Assembly (NCBI GenBank): GCA_031262295.1 | Contig: JAISIA010000053.1 | Span: 1 to 35,442, forward strand | Reading direction: 5' to 3' | Length of the DNA: 35,442 nt | DNA from: Bacteroidales bacterium | Lineage (GTDB): Bacteria > Bacteroidota > Bacteroidia > Bacteroidales > P3 | In this document: positions 14,470-23,022 of the stretch, in pieces | Layout of the letters: each line of letters opens with the position of its first letter | How positions within the stretch are numbered: position 1 is the first letter of the stretch | Made by a program: the position numbers and the translations under genes | Notes under the pieces: model-generated | What the model saw: only the letters and a program-made list of their open reading frames with translations | Databases searched by the model: none | What the model was told of the DNA's origin: nothing

Positions 14470-14750
14470 TTTTTTATTTAAAAAGTTTGTTTTATTGTCC
14501 TTTTTTGGTAAAGATTTATCTTAAAAAGCCACAATCTAATAATTAAAAATCAGAATGTTTAATTAAAATTATGGACTAAGAAAAAAATAATTAAAAAAAA
14601 GTTAAATATTAAGTTTAATTTATGGGTTTTGCTTAAAAAAAAGGTTTATTTTTAAGAGAAATTAATAAAACAAAGGATGGATTTTCATAGAAAATAACCT
14701 CATTTTATATGAAAAAAATATTTTTATACAAATCCTTGTTTTGCTAAACT

Positions 14751-14855
14751 AAAACGCTGTTTTAATTTTTTTAAACGAAGAAATAATTTACTAAAACGAA
14801 GAAATAATTTTTTAAAACGCTGTTTTATTTTACTGAAACAGCGTTTTATTTTTAT
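14751..14855. repeat. 21-bp phased array A, five units
   Basis: The conserved C of each unit falls at 14755, 14776, 14797, 14818 and 14839, an exact 21-base period. The core types in order are CGCTGTTTT, CGAAGAAAT, CGAAGAAAT, CGCTGTTTT and CAGCGTTTT. Core type CGCTG is the reverse complement of CAGCG, so units 4 and 5 can form a hairpin. The rest of each unit is A/T-rich (AAAA before the core, ATTTTACT-like after it). Confidence 0.85.
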
Positions 14856-14903
14856 TGAATTGTAAATATAAATATATAATTATATGAGTATAAAAACTTG
14901 ATC

Positions 14904-14933
14904 TTCCGTTAGGACAACTGAACGTTGGTTGTC
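14904..14933 (-). repeat. TCCTAACGGAA hairpin element, copy b (diverged)
   Basis: The conserved 11 bases are present (TTCCGTTAGGA on the plus strand at 14904-14914). The hairpin differs from the other copies: GACAAC (14913-14918) pairs with GTTGTC (14928-14933). It is immediately followed by copy c. Confidence 0.55.
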
Positions 14934-14937
14934 AAAC

Positions 14938-14970
14938 TTCCGTTAGGACAATTAAATGCCCGTTGCGGGT
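14938..14970 (-). repeat. TCCTAACGGAA hairpin element, copy c
   Basis: Minus-strand layout: CCCG-CAA-CGGG stem-loop, CATTTAATTG, then TCCTAACGGAA. The stem can extend by three more pairs including one G-T. It lies right after the nitroreductase terminator. Confidence 0.65.
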
Positions 14971-14972
14971 AT

Positions 14973-15001
14973 AAAAAAAGGCTGCAATTTAAATTGCAAC
15001 C
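14973..15001 (-). terminator. Terminator of the nitroreductase gene
   Basis: On the minus strand GGTTGCAATTTAAATTGCAGCC is a near-perfect palindrome (14980-15001), followed by seven T (14979-14973). Confidence 0.85.
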
Positions 15002-15042
15002 TAAATTATTACTATCAAAATTATTACTTTTCTATAAGAAAA

Positions 15043-15663
15043 TTACCATCTTTCCCAATGTATGTTTTCGTCTTTAAACTTATCCTTTGGTTTTCCTTCT
15101 TCTTGTGGGTAGCCAATAGGGATTACATTTAGTGGAATTATAAATTCGGGAAGGTTTAATACTTTTTGAACTATTTTAACTCTTTCTTTGCTTGGATAAA
15201 CTCCTGTCCAAACGGCTCCAAGATTTAAGGCATGAGCTGCTAAGAGAAGATTTTCTGTTGCAGCACTGCAATCTTGAATCCAATATTCTTGATTTTCTCC
15301 ATCCAATGCTTTTTTCAAATTGCCACAAACAACAATTGCACAAGGTGCTCTGTGAAGCATTTTAGCATTTGGAAGCAATTGAGCCATATTATCTAAAATA
15401 TCTCTTTGAGTTATTACAATAAAATCCCATGGTTGCTTATTTACAGCACTTGGAGCAGCCATTGCTGCCTTTAAAAGAGTGATGATTTGATCTTTTTCTA
15501 AGGGTTTATCGGTATAATCCCTCACACTTGAACGTGAAAGTATGTTTTCCATAGTATAAATTTGTTTTAATTTATCATCCTTTCTTGAAGAGGAGACTTT
15601 TTGTCCAAAAGATGAAAGGCATAAAACTAACGCAACTAATAATAAAATGTTTTTTCTAATCAT
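15043..15663 (-). CDS. Nitroreductase family protein with signal peptide
   Basis: A flavin (FMN)-dependent NAD(P)H oxidoreductase fold of 206 residues. The family start RSSVRDYTDKPLEKDQI (about 44-60), the FMN-binding stretch AAMAAPSAVNKQPWDFIVI (about 67-85) and the C-terminal NLGAVWTGVYP and VIPIGYPQEE are clear. Unusually, the family domain is preceded by a plain signal peptide (IRKNILLLVALVLCLSSFG, cleaved before Q), which predicts export. Substrate is unknown. It is monocistronic, with its own promoter and terminator, and divergent from the M14 peptidase. Confidence 0.9.
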   Translation of the reverse strand: MIRKNILLLVALVLCLSSFGQKVSSSRKDDKLKQIYTMENILSRSSVRDYTDKPLEKDQIITLLKAAMAAPSAVNKQPWDFIVITQRDILDNMAQLLPNAKMLHRAPCAIVVCGNLKKALDGENQEYWIQDCSAATENLLLAAHALNLGAVWTGVYPSKERVKIVQKVLNLPEFIIPLNVIPIGYPQEEGKPKDKFKDENIHWERW

Positions 15664-15717
15664 ATATTTTAGGGTTTTTATTTAAAATATTCCTTATCCC
15701 AAAGGGGAAAAACTATG

Positions 15718-15749
15718 CAAAAATACTATTTTTTTTATATCTTTACAAA
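15718..15749 (-). promoter_or_regulatory. Nitroreductase promoter
   Basis: On the minus strand TTTG (15749-15746), a 20-base spacer and TATTTTTG (15725-15718). The start codon is about 55 bases downstream. Confidence 0.65.
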
Positions 15750-15757
15750 TAAATATG

Positions 15758-15765
15758 TAATTTTG
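15758..15765 (+). promoter_or_regulatory. Possible M14 peptidase promoter very close to the ATG
   Basis: TAATTTTG fits the -7 consensus but ends only 6 bases before the ATG at 15772, which would give an almost leaderless mRNA. A weaker candidate, TATCTTTA, lies at 15738-15745. Confidence 0.35.
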
Positions 15766-15771
15766 TGATCT

Positions 15772-17283
15772 ATGTTGGTTTATTTTAAACGTGTTTTATT
15801 TTGTTTTATTATCCTAATTCAAAGCAATATTGTTTTGGGACAAAATAGTAGTGAGACAAAAAACGAGTCTATGGCATACTCAGTGGAAGAGATGTTGCAA
15901 TGGGACAAGTATCCAACCTTTGAGGTCTATGATTCCTTAATGAGAGGCTTTGCTTTGTCATATCCAACGCTTTGTCGTTTGGATACAATTGGCTTTTCAG
16001 AACAAGGGCGTTTAATTCTATCCTTAATAATAAAAGGAGATACAATTGAAAAACAATATAAGCCAAAATTTTTCTACACCTCTACAATACATGGAAATGA
16101 ACTTACGGGATATATTATGTTATTAAGACTTACCCAATACCTACTATATTCCTATCAAAACCAGGATGAAAGGATAAAAAGTCTTATAGATAATGTGGAT
16201 ATTTATATAAATCCTTTGGCAAATCCTGATGGGACATACTTTGGGGGCAATAATTCTGTTTTTGAATCCAAAAGATATAATTCCAACTATGTGGATTTAA
16301 ACAGGAATTTCCCTGATATAGTTTTGGGAGATCATCCAGATAATGAAACATATTATCAAAATGAGACCTTAGCCTTTATGTTATATTCACAAGAAAATAA
16401 ATTTTCTCTTTCTGCAAATTTACATACAGGTGCTGAGGTTTTGAATTACCCTTATGATTGTTATAATTCAATTGAGAAAACTCACGCCGATAGGGATTGG
16501 TTCATTGATATATGCAATGTTTTTATGGACTCAATGCCAGATAATGTTCCTTCAAACTTTTTTAAGGATGTTTCTTCTTTGGGATATATAAATGGGGGAA
16601 ATTGGTATAAGGTTTATGGGGGAAGACAGGACTATACAACCTACTTTAATAATACTCGGGAGATTACCTTTGAGCTTTCCAATAGTTATATTCTACCAAC
16701 AAACCAATTAAACAATTATTGGAATTATTTAGGAAATAGTTTAATCTCCTATATTGAGCAGTGCAAAAAGGGACTTGAAGGTTTTGTTAGAGATTCTCTA
16801 ACAGGAGAGGGTTTAAAGGCAAAAGTTTTTATTGAAAATCACGATTCTTTTCATTCAGAGGTTTATTCCTTAGAAGAGGGTGGATATTATTATAGACCAA
16901 TTCTTCAAGGTACATATTCAATTACCTATTCTCTTGAAGGGTATTTACCAAAAACCATAACAAATTTGGAAATTTATCCCCATCAGATGAAAAGACAGGA
17001 TGTGTTTTTAGTAAAGGATGAAAATTCTATAAAGGATTTTAAGGATAATAATAATGATTCTTTTTATCTTTATCCAAATCCAGCTAAGGGATATGTAGTT
17101 TTGGATATAGAGAAAGGAGAAAAATATATTGGAAAGGAGTATAGGATTTTAAATTCTTTGTCTATGGAGGTGAAAAAGGGAAGAATTGTTGGAAGAAAAA
17201 CATATATAGACATTTCTGAATTTAAAAGTGGGGTTTATATTTTTTCAATAAATAATAGTAGTATTAAATTTATAAAGCAATAA
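15772..17283 (+). CDS. Secreted M14 zinc carboxypeptidase with T9SS sorting domain
   Basis: A 503-residue metallopeptidase. The signal peptide covers about 1-23 (cleaved before QNSS). The M14 domain (about 45-320) shows the zinc ligands H107 and E110 (HGNE) and H218 (NLHTG), the substrate-binding Arg178 (DLNRNFP) and the catalytic Glu301 (REITFELS). A carboxypeptidase regulatory-like beta domain follows (about 325-415). The last 75 residues form a type A T9SS C-terminal domain, starting FYLYPNPAKGYVVLDI and ending with GVYIFSINNSSIKFIKQ. The protein is therefore predicted to be exported across the outer membrane by the type IX (Por) system. It is the first gene of a run with the beta-barrel protein, waaA and tamL. 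Confidence 0.93.
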   Translation: MLVYFKRVLFCFIILIQSNIVLGQNSSETKNESMAYSVEEMLQWDKYPTFEVYDSLMRGFALSYPTLCRLDTIGFSEQGRLILSLIIKGDTIEKQYKPKFFYTSTIHGNELTGYIMLLRLTQYLLYSYQNQDERIKSLIDNVDIYINPLANPDGTYFGGNNSVFESKRYNSNYVDLNRNFPDIVLGDHPDNETYYQNETLAFMLYSQENKFSLSANLHTGAEVLNYPYDCYNSIEKTHADRDWFIDICNVFMDSMPDNVPSNFFKDVSSLGYINGGNWYKVYGGRQDYTTYFNNTREITFELSNSYILPTNQLNNYWNYLGNSLISYIEQCKKGLEGFVRDSLTGEGLKAKVFIENHDSFHSEVYSLEEGGYYYRPILQGTYSITYSLEGYLPKTITNLEIYPHQMKRQDVFLVKDENSIKDFKDNNNDSFYLYPNPAKGYVVLDIEKGEKYIGKEYRILNSLSMEVKKGRIVGRKTYIDISEFKSGVYIFSINNSSIKFIKQ

Positions 17284-17301
17284 AATCTAATTAGTAGCTA
17301 T

Positions 17302-18093
17302 ATGAAAAAAAGACTAATTATATGTTTTCTTTTTTTGGGATTATTGAATATCTCATTAAAGGGACAGGATATTTTAAGTGGTGAGAAGATTGTAGCGGAA
17401 GAAGAAAGTGTTTCTACTCCTTTTTTCTCTGCTATTGTTGGTTGGACCTTTCCACAGGGGGATATGCTAAAAAGTTATAAGAGTTTTATGCACTTGGGTG
17501 CTAATTTAGGATGGAAAACATATAGTAATTGGGTTTGGATGGTTGAATTTGGCTTTGGTTTTGGAAGTGATAATGCCAAAGAAAAGGATGAAATACTCTC
17601 CAATATGATGACCTCGCCCAATGACGGCTTTGTTATATCCTCAGAAGGCTCTGATGCGGGAGTTGTGGCTTTTAATAGAAATTTGTCAATAGGGGTTAAG
17701 GTTGGTAAATTATTTACTCTATCTTCTAAAAGACCTAATTCGGGAATATTGTTTCAAGTAGGCGGAGGTTTTTTACAGCATCAGATAATATACCAATCAA
17801 CCTTAGAGATAGCAAAACAATTGGAAGGGGATTACGCATACTTGTATGATAGGCAAAAAAGAGGGTTTTCATTAAGTGTGTTTTTAGGATATATGCACTT
17901 AGGAAGAGAAAACTTTACTAATTTTTATGCAGGTATTGAAATAAATCAAGCATGGACTTTCCTAACAAGAGAATATCAGATAAATTATAATGATTCCTAC
18001 AATAGGGTTTTTAACGATAGGACAATTACAATTAAGGCTGGATGGCTTTTTCCTTTCTATGGTCGTAAGGCAGATAAGGAATACTATTATTAA
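17302..18093 (+). CDS. Predicted outer-membrane beta-barrel protein
   Basis: A 263-residue protein with a signal peptide (cleaved near LKG-QD). The mature part alternates aromatic and small residues in short strands separated by polar turns, such as SAIVGWTFPQGD, FMHLGANLGWKTY, WMVEFGFGFGSD and NFYAGIEINQAWTF, as expected for an 8- to 10-strand outer-membrane barrel. No named family is certain. It lies 18 bases after the M14 gene and 22 bases before waaA, so it is probably in the same transcription unit and may serve in the cell envelope. Confidence 0.7.
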   Translation: MKKRLIICFLFLGLLNISLKGQDILSGEKIVAEEESVSTPFFSAIVGWTFPQGDMLKSYKSFMHLGANLGWKTYSNWVWMVEFGFGFGSDNAKEKDEILSNMMTSPNDGFVISSEGSDAGVVAFNRNLSIGVKVGKLFTLSSKRPNSGILFQVGGGFLQHQIIYQSTLEIAKQLEGDYAYLYDRQKRGFSLSVFLGYMHLGRENFTNFYAGIEINQAWTFLTREYQINYNDSYNRVFNDRTITIKAGWLFPFYGRKADKEYYY

Positions 18094-18115
18094 ATTAAAG
18101 TATTATAATACATAA

Positions 18116-19360
18116 ATGAGACAAATATACTCCTTTTTCATCTTTATTTATAACCTACTATTGAATATATTTTCCCTATTCAATAATAAGGCAAAACTTA
18201 TTCTTAGAGGTAGGAAGGAGTGTTTTGGGATATTGAAAGAAAAAATAAAGGATGAGGATAAGATTGTTTGGTTTCATGTTTCCTCTCTTGGGGAATTGGA
18301 ACAAGCAAAACCACTAATTGAATGTTTTAAGGAAAGATTCCCTGGGTTTAAAATCCTACTTTCCATATTTTCTTCTTCTGCTCAAAAGGCTGCCTTTTCA
18401 TATAATGGGGTTGATATTGCTGTTTATATGAAAGGAGATTCAATATATAATGCAAAAAAATTTATAGAATATGCTCACCCAAGTTTAGTTTTTTTCATAA
18501 AATATGAGTTCTGGTTCAACCATATTATAGAGGCATCAAAAAAAGGTGCTAATATATATTATGTATCTCTAATTTTAAGAAAGGGGCAATATTTCTTTTC
18601 TCCTTTTTCTTTTTGGTTTCAAAAACAATTAAGAAGGATAAACTACTTCTTTGTTCAGGATGAAAAAACCCAATCCTTGTTAAAGAAAATTGGAATTGAA
18701 AATACACTTGTTACAGGCGATACTCGCTTTGATAGGGTTGCAGAAATTGCAAATAAGGTTAAAGATTTTCCAATAATAAAGAATTTTATAAACGAAGAAA
18801 AGGTTATTCTCTTGGGAAGTTCTTGGCAAAAGGATGAGAAATTATTTAAAGAGGCTATTGGGAAAATAAATACTAAGTTTAAATTAATAATTGTTCCACA
18901 TCAAATAGAGGTTTCTCATATAAATTATATAAAGAAATTATTTCCAAAAGCCATACTATATTCCGATATATTCAATACAAGCTACACCAATATCACAAAT
19001 ACAGATAAAATATTAGTTATTGATTCAATTGGAATACTCTCTTCATTATATCAATATGCAACAATTGCATATATAGGAGGAGGATTTGGAAAAGGAATAC
19101 ATAATATATTGGAGGCTGCAATATACTCTAAGCCCATAGTTTTTGGAAAAAAATACAATAAATTCAAAGAGGCAAAGGACCTATTGGAAGAAAAAGGGGC
19201 ATTCTCTGTTAGAGATTCAAGAGAATTAACTAATATATTAAATACTCTTTTCTTAAATGAGAACTTTTATAATAATGCCTGCAATTCCAATACAAAGTAT
19301 GTAGAAGAAAATATAGGCTCATCGGAAAAAATAATCAAGAAAATAGAAAACATAATTTAG
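18116..19360 (+). CDS. waaA: 3-deoxy-D-manno-octulosonic acid (Kdo) transferase
   Basis: WaaA (KdtA, GT30 family) adds Kdo from CMP-Kdo to the lipid A precursor at the cytoplasmic face of the inner membrane. The 414-residue length is normal. An N-terminal hydrophobic anchor (about 5-22) precedes the GT-B fold. WFHVSSLGELEQAKPL (E60 is the likely catalytic base) lies in the N-terminal domain; the C-terminal domain carries LLGSSWQKDE, the loop AYIGGGFGKGIHNILEAA and KPIVFG. It is separated from tamL by a single base. Confidence 0.95.
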   Translation: MRQIYSFFIFIYNLLLNIFSLFNNKAKLILRGRKECFGILKEKIKDEDKIVWFHVSSLGELEQAKPLIECFKERFPGFKILLSIFSSSAQKAAFSYNGVDIAVYMKGDSIYNAKKFIEYAHPSLVFFIKYEFWFNHIIEASKKGANIYYVSLILRKGQYFFSPFSFWFQKQLRRINYFFVQDEKTQSLLKKIGIENTLVTGDTRFDRVAEIANKVKDFPIIKNFINEEKVILLGSSWQKDEKLFKEAIGKINTKFKLIIVPHQIEVSHINYIKKLFPKAILYSDIFNTSYTNITNTDKILVIDSIGILSSLYQYATIAYIGGGFGKGIHNILEAAIYSKPIVFGKKYNKFKEAKDLLEEKGAFSVRDSRELTNILNTLFLNENFYNNACNSNTKYVEENIGSSEKIIKKIENII

Positions 19361-19361
19361 T

Positions 19362-21785
19362 ATGGCAAAAAGAATTTGGTATAGTATATTTTTCGTTTCT
19401 GCTTTTTTTCTCTTTTTTTCTTGCAGTCCCTATAAGCATATAACACAAAATGGATACCTTTTAAAGGAAAACAAAATTATTATTCATCATTCAGATGATA
19501 ATATAGAAAAGTCGGAATTTAAAAATCTTTTAAAACAAGAACCAAATACAAAGTTTTTGGGTTTTAAAATGAGGATGTATATATATTCTCTTTCAAAAAG
19601 GGGAGAGGATTCCACTATGAATTTCTTTTCAAAAAACCTTTTCCGCCGCTTAGGTGAAAAACCAGTAGAATATAATGACGATTTGGCTTATCGTTCCTTA
19701 GAAGACATTAGAGGATACCTTAAAACTAAGGGTTGTTTTAATGCAACGGCAACAGATAGCATAAAAATTAAAAAGAGAAAGGCAAGTGTATATTACTATA
19801 TTGACATAAAGGAAAGATATAAGATAGATTCCCTTATAATATCTTCAAAGGATAGTTCAATACTTTCAGAGGTTTTGGATATAATGTCTTTAAGTCCAAT
19901 AAAGAAAGGCATATATTATGATGAACAAGTTTTTTCTTCGGAAAGGGATAGGCTAACTTTGGAGATGAAAAAACGAGGATATTATGACTTTACAAAAGAA
20001 TATGTAGTTTTTAATGTTGATACAAGTAATAACAATAATAGGGTTAGGATAAATTTAGATATACTTCCAAGAACTATAATAAGGACGGATAGTTCAAAAA
20101 ATGGAATACAAAGCATTGTTACTTCATTTAAGAAATTTAAGATAAAGAATATATACATCTATACTAATCATTTAATGCAAACAAGTTTGAATAACGAAAT
20201 AGAATTTGATACTACAATACTATTTCATCGTCAAAAGGACAAGTATGCATTAAACAGATATGTCATAATATCTACATTGCCAAAAACGATGAAGATAAAA
20301 CCCATATTGCGAAGTGTTACCTTCCAAAGGGATAGTTTGTTTTCTCCCTCTTTTGCAGAGCAAACCTATAACGCATTAAACCAATTGAGGAATTTTAAGT
20401 TTATTGACATATCATATATTCCTACAATAGTAGATAAGAATAAAAATTTATTGGATACAGCTTATTTAGATTGTGTAGTAAAACTTTCACCAAGCAAACC
20501 AATAATGCTTTCAACTTCATTGGAGGCAAACTTTTCTAAGGTGACAAATTCTCTTTTGGCATCCAACTCTTCCAATCTGGGAATGGAATGGAATATGAGC
20601 TTCCAGCATAGAAACATTTTTAAGGGAGCAGAAATCTTTTCTTTTAGTCCAAAGGTTGCATTAGAAATGAAGAGTGATATTTTCAATACAAAAGACACAA
20701 TTAATAAATGGTCATTAGTTAATGCCTTTGAGGCAGGTTTTGATTTCTCTTTGGAATTACCTCGTTTTCTTATTCCATTTGGAACAAGGCTATATTCAAT
20801 GCAATTTATGCCGCACACAACAATAAAAACGGGTTATAATTATCAAAAAAGAACATATTTTGAACGTTCAATCTTCAATCTAAATTTTGGATATAGTTGG
20901 AATAAGACCACCAAATTCTCACATGCAATAATACCAATGGAAATAAACTTAGTGAAAATTGATATTACTTCCCCTTCATACGCTGATTATATAGCTGTTT
21001 TGGATAAGAGAACTCAATATCAATATTCCGATCACTTGGTGACAAACACTCGTTATAGCTTTCAATATAATGGACAAGACCTTTTGAAAAAAGAAGACTT
21101 TACATATATTCGTTTAAATGTAGAGTCCTCAGGTAATATTTTGCATCTTTTAAGTGATGCTTCAAAGATTAAGAAGAATAATGAAAATAGTCAATATACA
21201 ATATTTGACATTCCGTATTCTCAATATGTAAGAACGGATATTGACTTTAAGCAATACTATTATATAACAAAGAGGCAGGTTTTGGTTTTAAGAACATACG
21301 CTGGTATAGGTATTCCTTATGGAAATTCAACTGCTCTTCCATACGAAAAAAGCTTTTTTGCGGGAGGTAATAATAATCTTCGTGCTTGGGAATTGCGGGA
21401 ATTGGGTCCGGGAAGTTCAAAGACGGATGACTCAGAGTTAAAATACGATCGTTCGGGTGATATGACTTGGGGAGCAAATATTGAATATCGTTTTCCAATA
21501 ATAGGAATTTTTGAAGGGGGAGCATTTATTGATGTGGGAAATATTTGGACTATTCACTCTCAAGAGAACTTTAAAGGAGGTCAATTTAAGTTTAACTCCT
21601 TCTATAAGGAACTTGCAACAGGCGTAGGTCTTGGTTTAAGAATAAATCTTCAATTTCTAATACTCCGTTTGGACTTTGCCGTTAAGGCTTACGACCCTTC
21701 AAAAGATATGAAAGATAGATTTGTACTTCCAAAAACAACATTCAACCAATTAAAGATAAACTTTGGAATAGGGTATCCTTTCTAA
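19362..21785 (+). CDS. tamL: TamL-type outer-membrane assembly protein (BamA/TamA superfamily)
   Basis: An Omp85-superfamily protein of 807 residues. The signal peptide ends in a lipobox (LFFSCS, Cys21), so it is lipid-anchored, which distinguishes the Bacteroidota TamL form from proteobacterial TamA. POTRA-like segments occupy about 30-380 (for example the ylayrsLEDIRGYLKTKGCFNA region) and the C-terminal 16-stranded barrel covers about 390-807, with AGGNNNLRAWELRELGPGS near the conserved barrel lid motif and a terminal aromatic strand ending GIGYPF. It probably acts in outer-membrane protein or surface-lipoprotein assembly. The partner gene tamB, often next to tamL, is absent here. A strong terminator follows. 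Confidence 0.88.
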   Translation: MAKRIWYSIFFVSAFFLFFSCSPYKHITQNGYLLKENKIIIHHSDDNIEKSEFKNLLKQEPNTKFLGFKMRMYIYSLSKRGEDSTMNFFSKNLFRRLGEKPVEYNDDLAYRSLEDIRGYLKTKGCFNATATDSIKIKKRKASVYYYIDIKERYKIDSLIISSKDSSILSEVLDIMSLSPIKKGIYYDEQVFSSERDRLTLEMKKRGYYDFTKEYVVFNVDTSNNNNRVRINLDILPRTIIRTDSSKNGIQSIVTSFKKFKIKNIYIYTNHLMQTSLNNEIEFDTTILFHRQKDKYALNRYVIISTLPKTMKIKPILRSVTFQRDSLFSPSFAEQTYNALNQLRNFKFIDISYIPTIVDKNKNLLDTAYLDCVVKLSPSKPIMLSTSLEANFSKVTNSLLASNSSNLGMEWNMSFQHRNIFKGAEIFSFSPKVALEMKSDIFNTKDTINKWSLVNAFEAGFDFSLELPRFLIPFGTRLYSMQFMPHTTIKTGYNYQKRTYFERSIFNLNFGYSWNKTTKFSHAIIPMEINLVKIDITSPSYADYIAVLDKRTQYQYSDHLVTNTRYSFQYNGQDLLKKEDFTYIRLNVESSGNILHLLSDASKIKKNNENSQYTIFDIPYSQYVRTDIDFKQYYYITKRQVLVLRTYAGIGIPYGNSTALPYEKSFFAGGNNNLRAWELRELGPGSSKTDDSELKYDRSGDMTWGANIEYRFPIIGIFEGGAFIDVGNIWTIHSQENFKGGQFKFNSFYKELATGVGLGLRINLQFLILRLDFAVKAYDPSKDMKDRFVLPKTTFNQLKINFGIGYPF

Positions 21786-21832
21786 AAAGGAAAATAAATT
21801 TTATTTTAGAATACTAAAACAAGGAAAAAATT

Positions 21833-21873
21833 AAAAAAAACGAAGAATTAAAAAAATAATTCTTCGTTTTTTT
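21833..21873 (+). terminator. Terminator after tamL
   Basis: AAAAAACGAAGAATTA (21835-21850) pairs with TAATTCTTCGTTTTTT (21857-21872) around a 6-base loop, ending in seven T. The CGAAGAA/TTCTTCG core resembles one unit type of the 21-bp arrays. Confidence 0.85.
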
Positions 21874-21882
21874 ATAGTATTT

Positions 21883-21913
21883 TTTGTGTTTTACAAAAAT
21901 GTATTTATATTTG
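21883..21913 (+). promoter_or_regulatory. Promoter of the DUF4810/DUF799 pair
   Basis: TTTG (21883-21886), a 19-base spacer and TATATTTG (21906-21913). It follows the tamL terminator directly, so the pair forms its own transcription unit. Confidence 0.75.
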
Positions 21914-21970
21914 TGCCCACAAAAGTTTTAAAATAAACGTAAATTTATAAAAAACTAACACATTATTTAT

Positions 21971-22297
21971 ATGAAAAAATATTACATTTTGGCAATTGCT
22001 CTACTTTTTGTTTCATGTTCGTCTTCTTGGACGAATTATAAGGCGGCAATGACGGGCTATTATATAAAAGGAAACGAAAAGAGCTTGAAGTATCTTCTAA
22101 AAATGCATGAAAAATTGGTAAAAGACGCCACTTCATACGAAGAATTGCCTCCTCCTGGTATTTGTGCTGACTATGGTTATCTTCTTATTCAAAAAGGAGA
22201 AGTAGAAAAAGGAAAAGAATTAATGATAAAAGAAACCATATTTTATCCTCAGTCAAAGAAATTTATTGATGAAAGATTAAAAAGTTTAGAAAAATGA
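21971..22297 (+). CDS. DUF4810 lipoprotein
   Basis: A 108-residue lipoprotein (lipobox LFVSCS, Cys16). The C-terminal half has the family pattern PPPGICADYGYLLIQKGEVEKG and YPQSKKFIDERL, which looks like one TPR-like helix pair. In other bacteria DUF4810 proteins are encoded with a DUF799 (GNA1162-like) lipoprotein and a CsgG-like protein, thought to form an envelope complex. Here the DUF799 gene follows with a 4-base overlap (ATGA), but no CsgG-like gene is present in the window. Confidence 0.85.
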   Translation: MKKYYILAIALLFVSCSSSWTNYKAAMTGYYIKGNEKSLKYLLKMHEKLVKDATSYEELPPPGICADYGYLLIQKGEVEKGKELMIKETIFYPQSKKFIDERLKSLEK

Positions 22298-23010
22298 AAA
22301 AGTCAAAATTACTAATTATTGCTCTGCTTTTAATATTCCCCTTTTCCTTATATCTAAATGCTCAAACAAGATTAGAAATGTACGAAAAGGTGTATGAAGA
22401 AAACCCAAAAGGAATCCTAATTATGCCTCCAATAAACCAAACAGAAGAGTATTTTGCCAAAGATTTTGTTTATGGAAGTTTAAATACTACCCTAATAGAA
22501 AAAGGTTATTATGTATTTCCTCCTATATTGTCTTTGGACTTTTTTGAAAAAGATAGCAATTTTTCTTCAGAAGATTTACTGAATTATTCAATGAAACAAC
22601 TAAAAGACACCTTTAATTGCGATGCAGTTCTCTTTACAATAATAACACAATGGAAAAAACCTACCTTTATAGGACCTAAAGCTGAGGTGACAATAGAATA
22701 TATTCTTAAATCTGCAAAAACAGATAGAATAATATTCAACAGAACTTGTCAAGTAATTTATACTTCAAGTAAAAGATCATGGGGAACGGAAGGATCATTA
22801 TTTGCTCCTATAATAAATTTATTTACTGGTAGGGCAATAAAAACACCAACTGCTGACCTTGAAGCAGTATTTTCAGGTAATGAACGTATTTTTTCAGATT
22901 TGCCTTATGGAGAAAATCATCCCGATTTTCTTAAAGACCAAGATGAGAAAACAGAAAAACAGAATATTATCTTAACTGTATATGATATTGTAATACATCA
23001 TCATTATTAA
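22294..23010 (+). CDS. DUF799 (GNA1162-like) envelope protein
   Basis: A 238-residue exported protein. The family features are the early strand NPKGILIMPPINQT, LNTTLIEKGYYVFPP, FNCDAVLFTIITQWKK and a late hydrophobic stretch with APIINLFTG. GNA1162 of Neisseria is a lipoprotein with a TolB-N-like fold. Unlike that protein this one has a plain signal peptide (about 1-23, cleaved near LNA-Q) with no Cys, so it is probably periplasmic rather than lipid-anchored. It is translationally coupled to the DUF4810 gene. The stop codon lies 12 bases from that of the convergent miaB. Confidence 0.85.
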   Translation: MKKSKLLIIALLLIFPFSLYLNAQTRLEMYEKVYEENPKGILIMPPINQTEEYFAKDFVYGSLNTTLIEKGYYVFPPILSLDFFEKDSNFSSEDLLNYSMKQLKDTFNCDAVLFTIITQWKKPTFIGPKAEVTIEYILKSAKTDRIIFNRTCQVIYTSSKRSWGTEGSLFAPIINLFTGRAIKTPTADLEAVFSGNERIFSDLPYGENHPDFLKDQDEKTEKQNIILTVYDIVIHHHY

Positions 23011-23022
23011 TTTTTTTGAATA

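Larger units (their letters stand above)
14154..15042. other. Non-coding region between the LruC-like and nitroreductase genes
   Basis: This 889-base gap holds the LruC-gene promoter, a predicted small RNA with its own promoter and terminator (14212-14469, minus), a five-unit 21-bp array (14751-14855), one diverged and one intact TCCTAACGGAA hairpin element (14904-14970), and the nitroreductase terminator (14973-15001). I see nothing identifiable in 14470-14750. No convincing protein-coding frame is present. Confidence 0.7.

Noticed and set aside
14751..14855. CRISPR array
   Set aside because: The 21-bp units follow each other directly, with no unique spacers between repeats, and no cas gene is present in the window.
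14751..14960. Replication origin with DnaA boxes
   Set aside because: A/T-rich and repetitive, but no TTATCCACA-like boxes were seen and no dnaA, dnaN or partition genes lie nearby.
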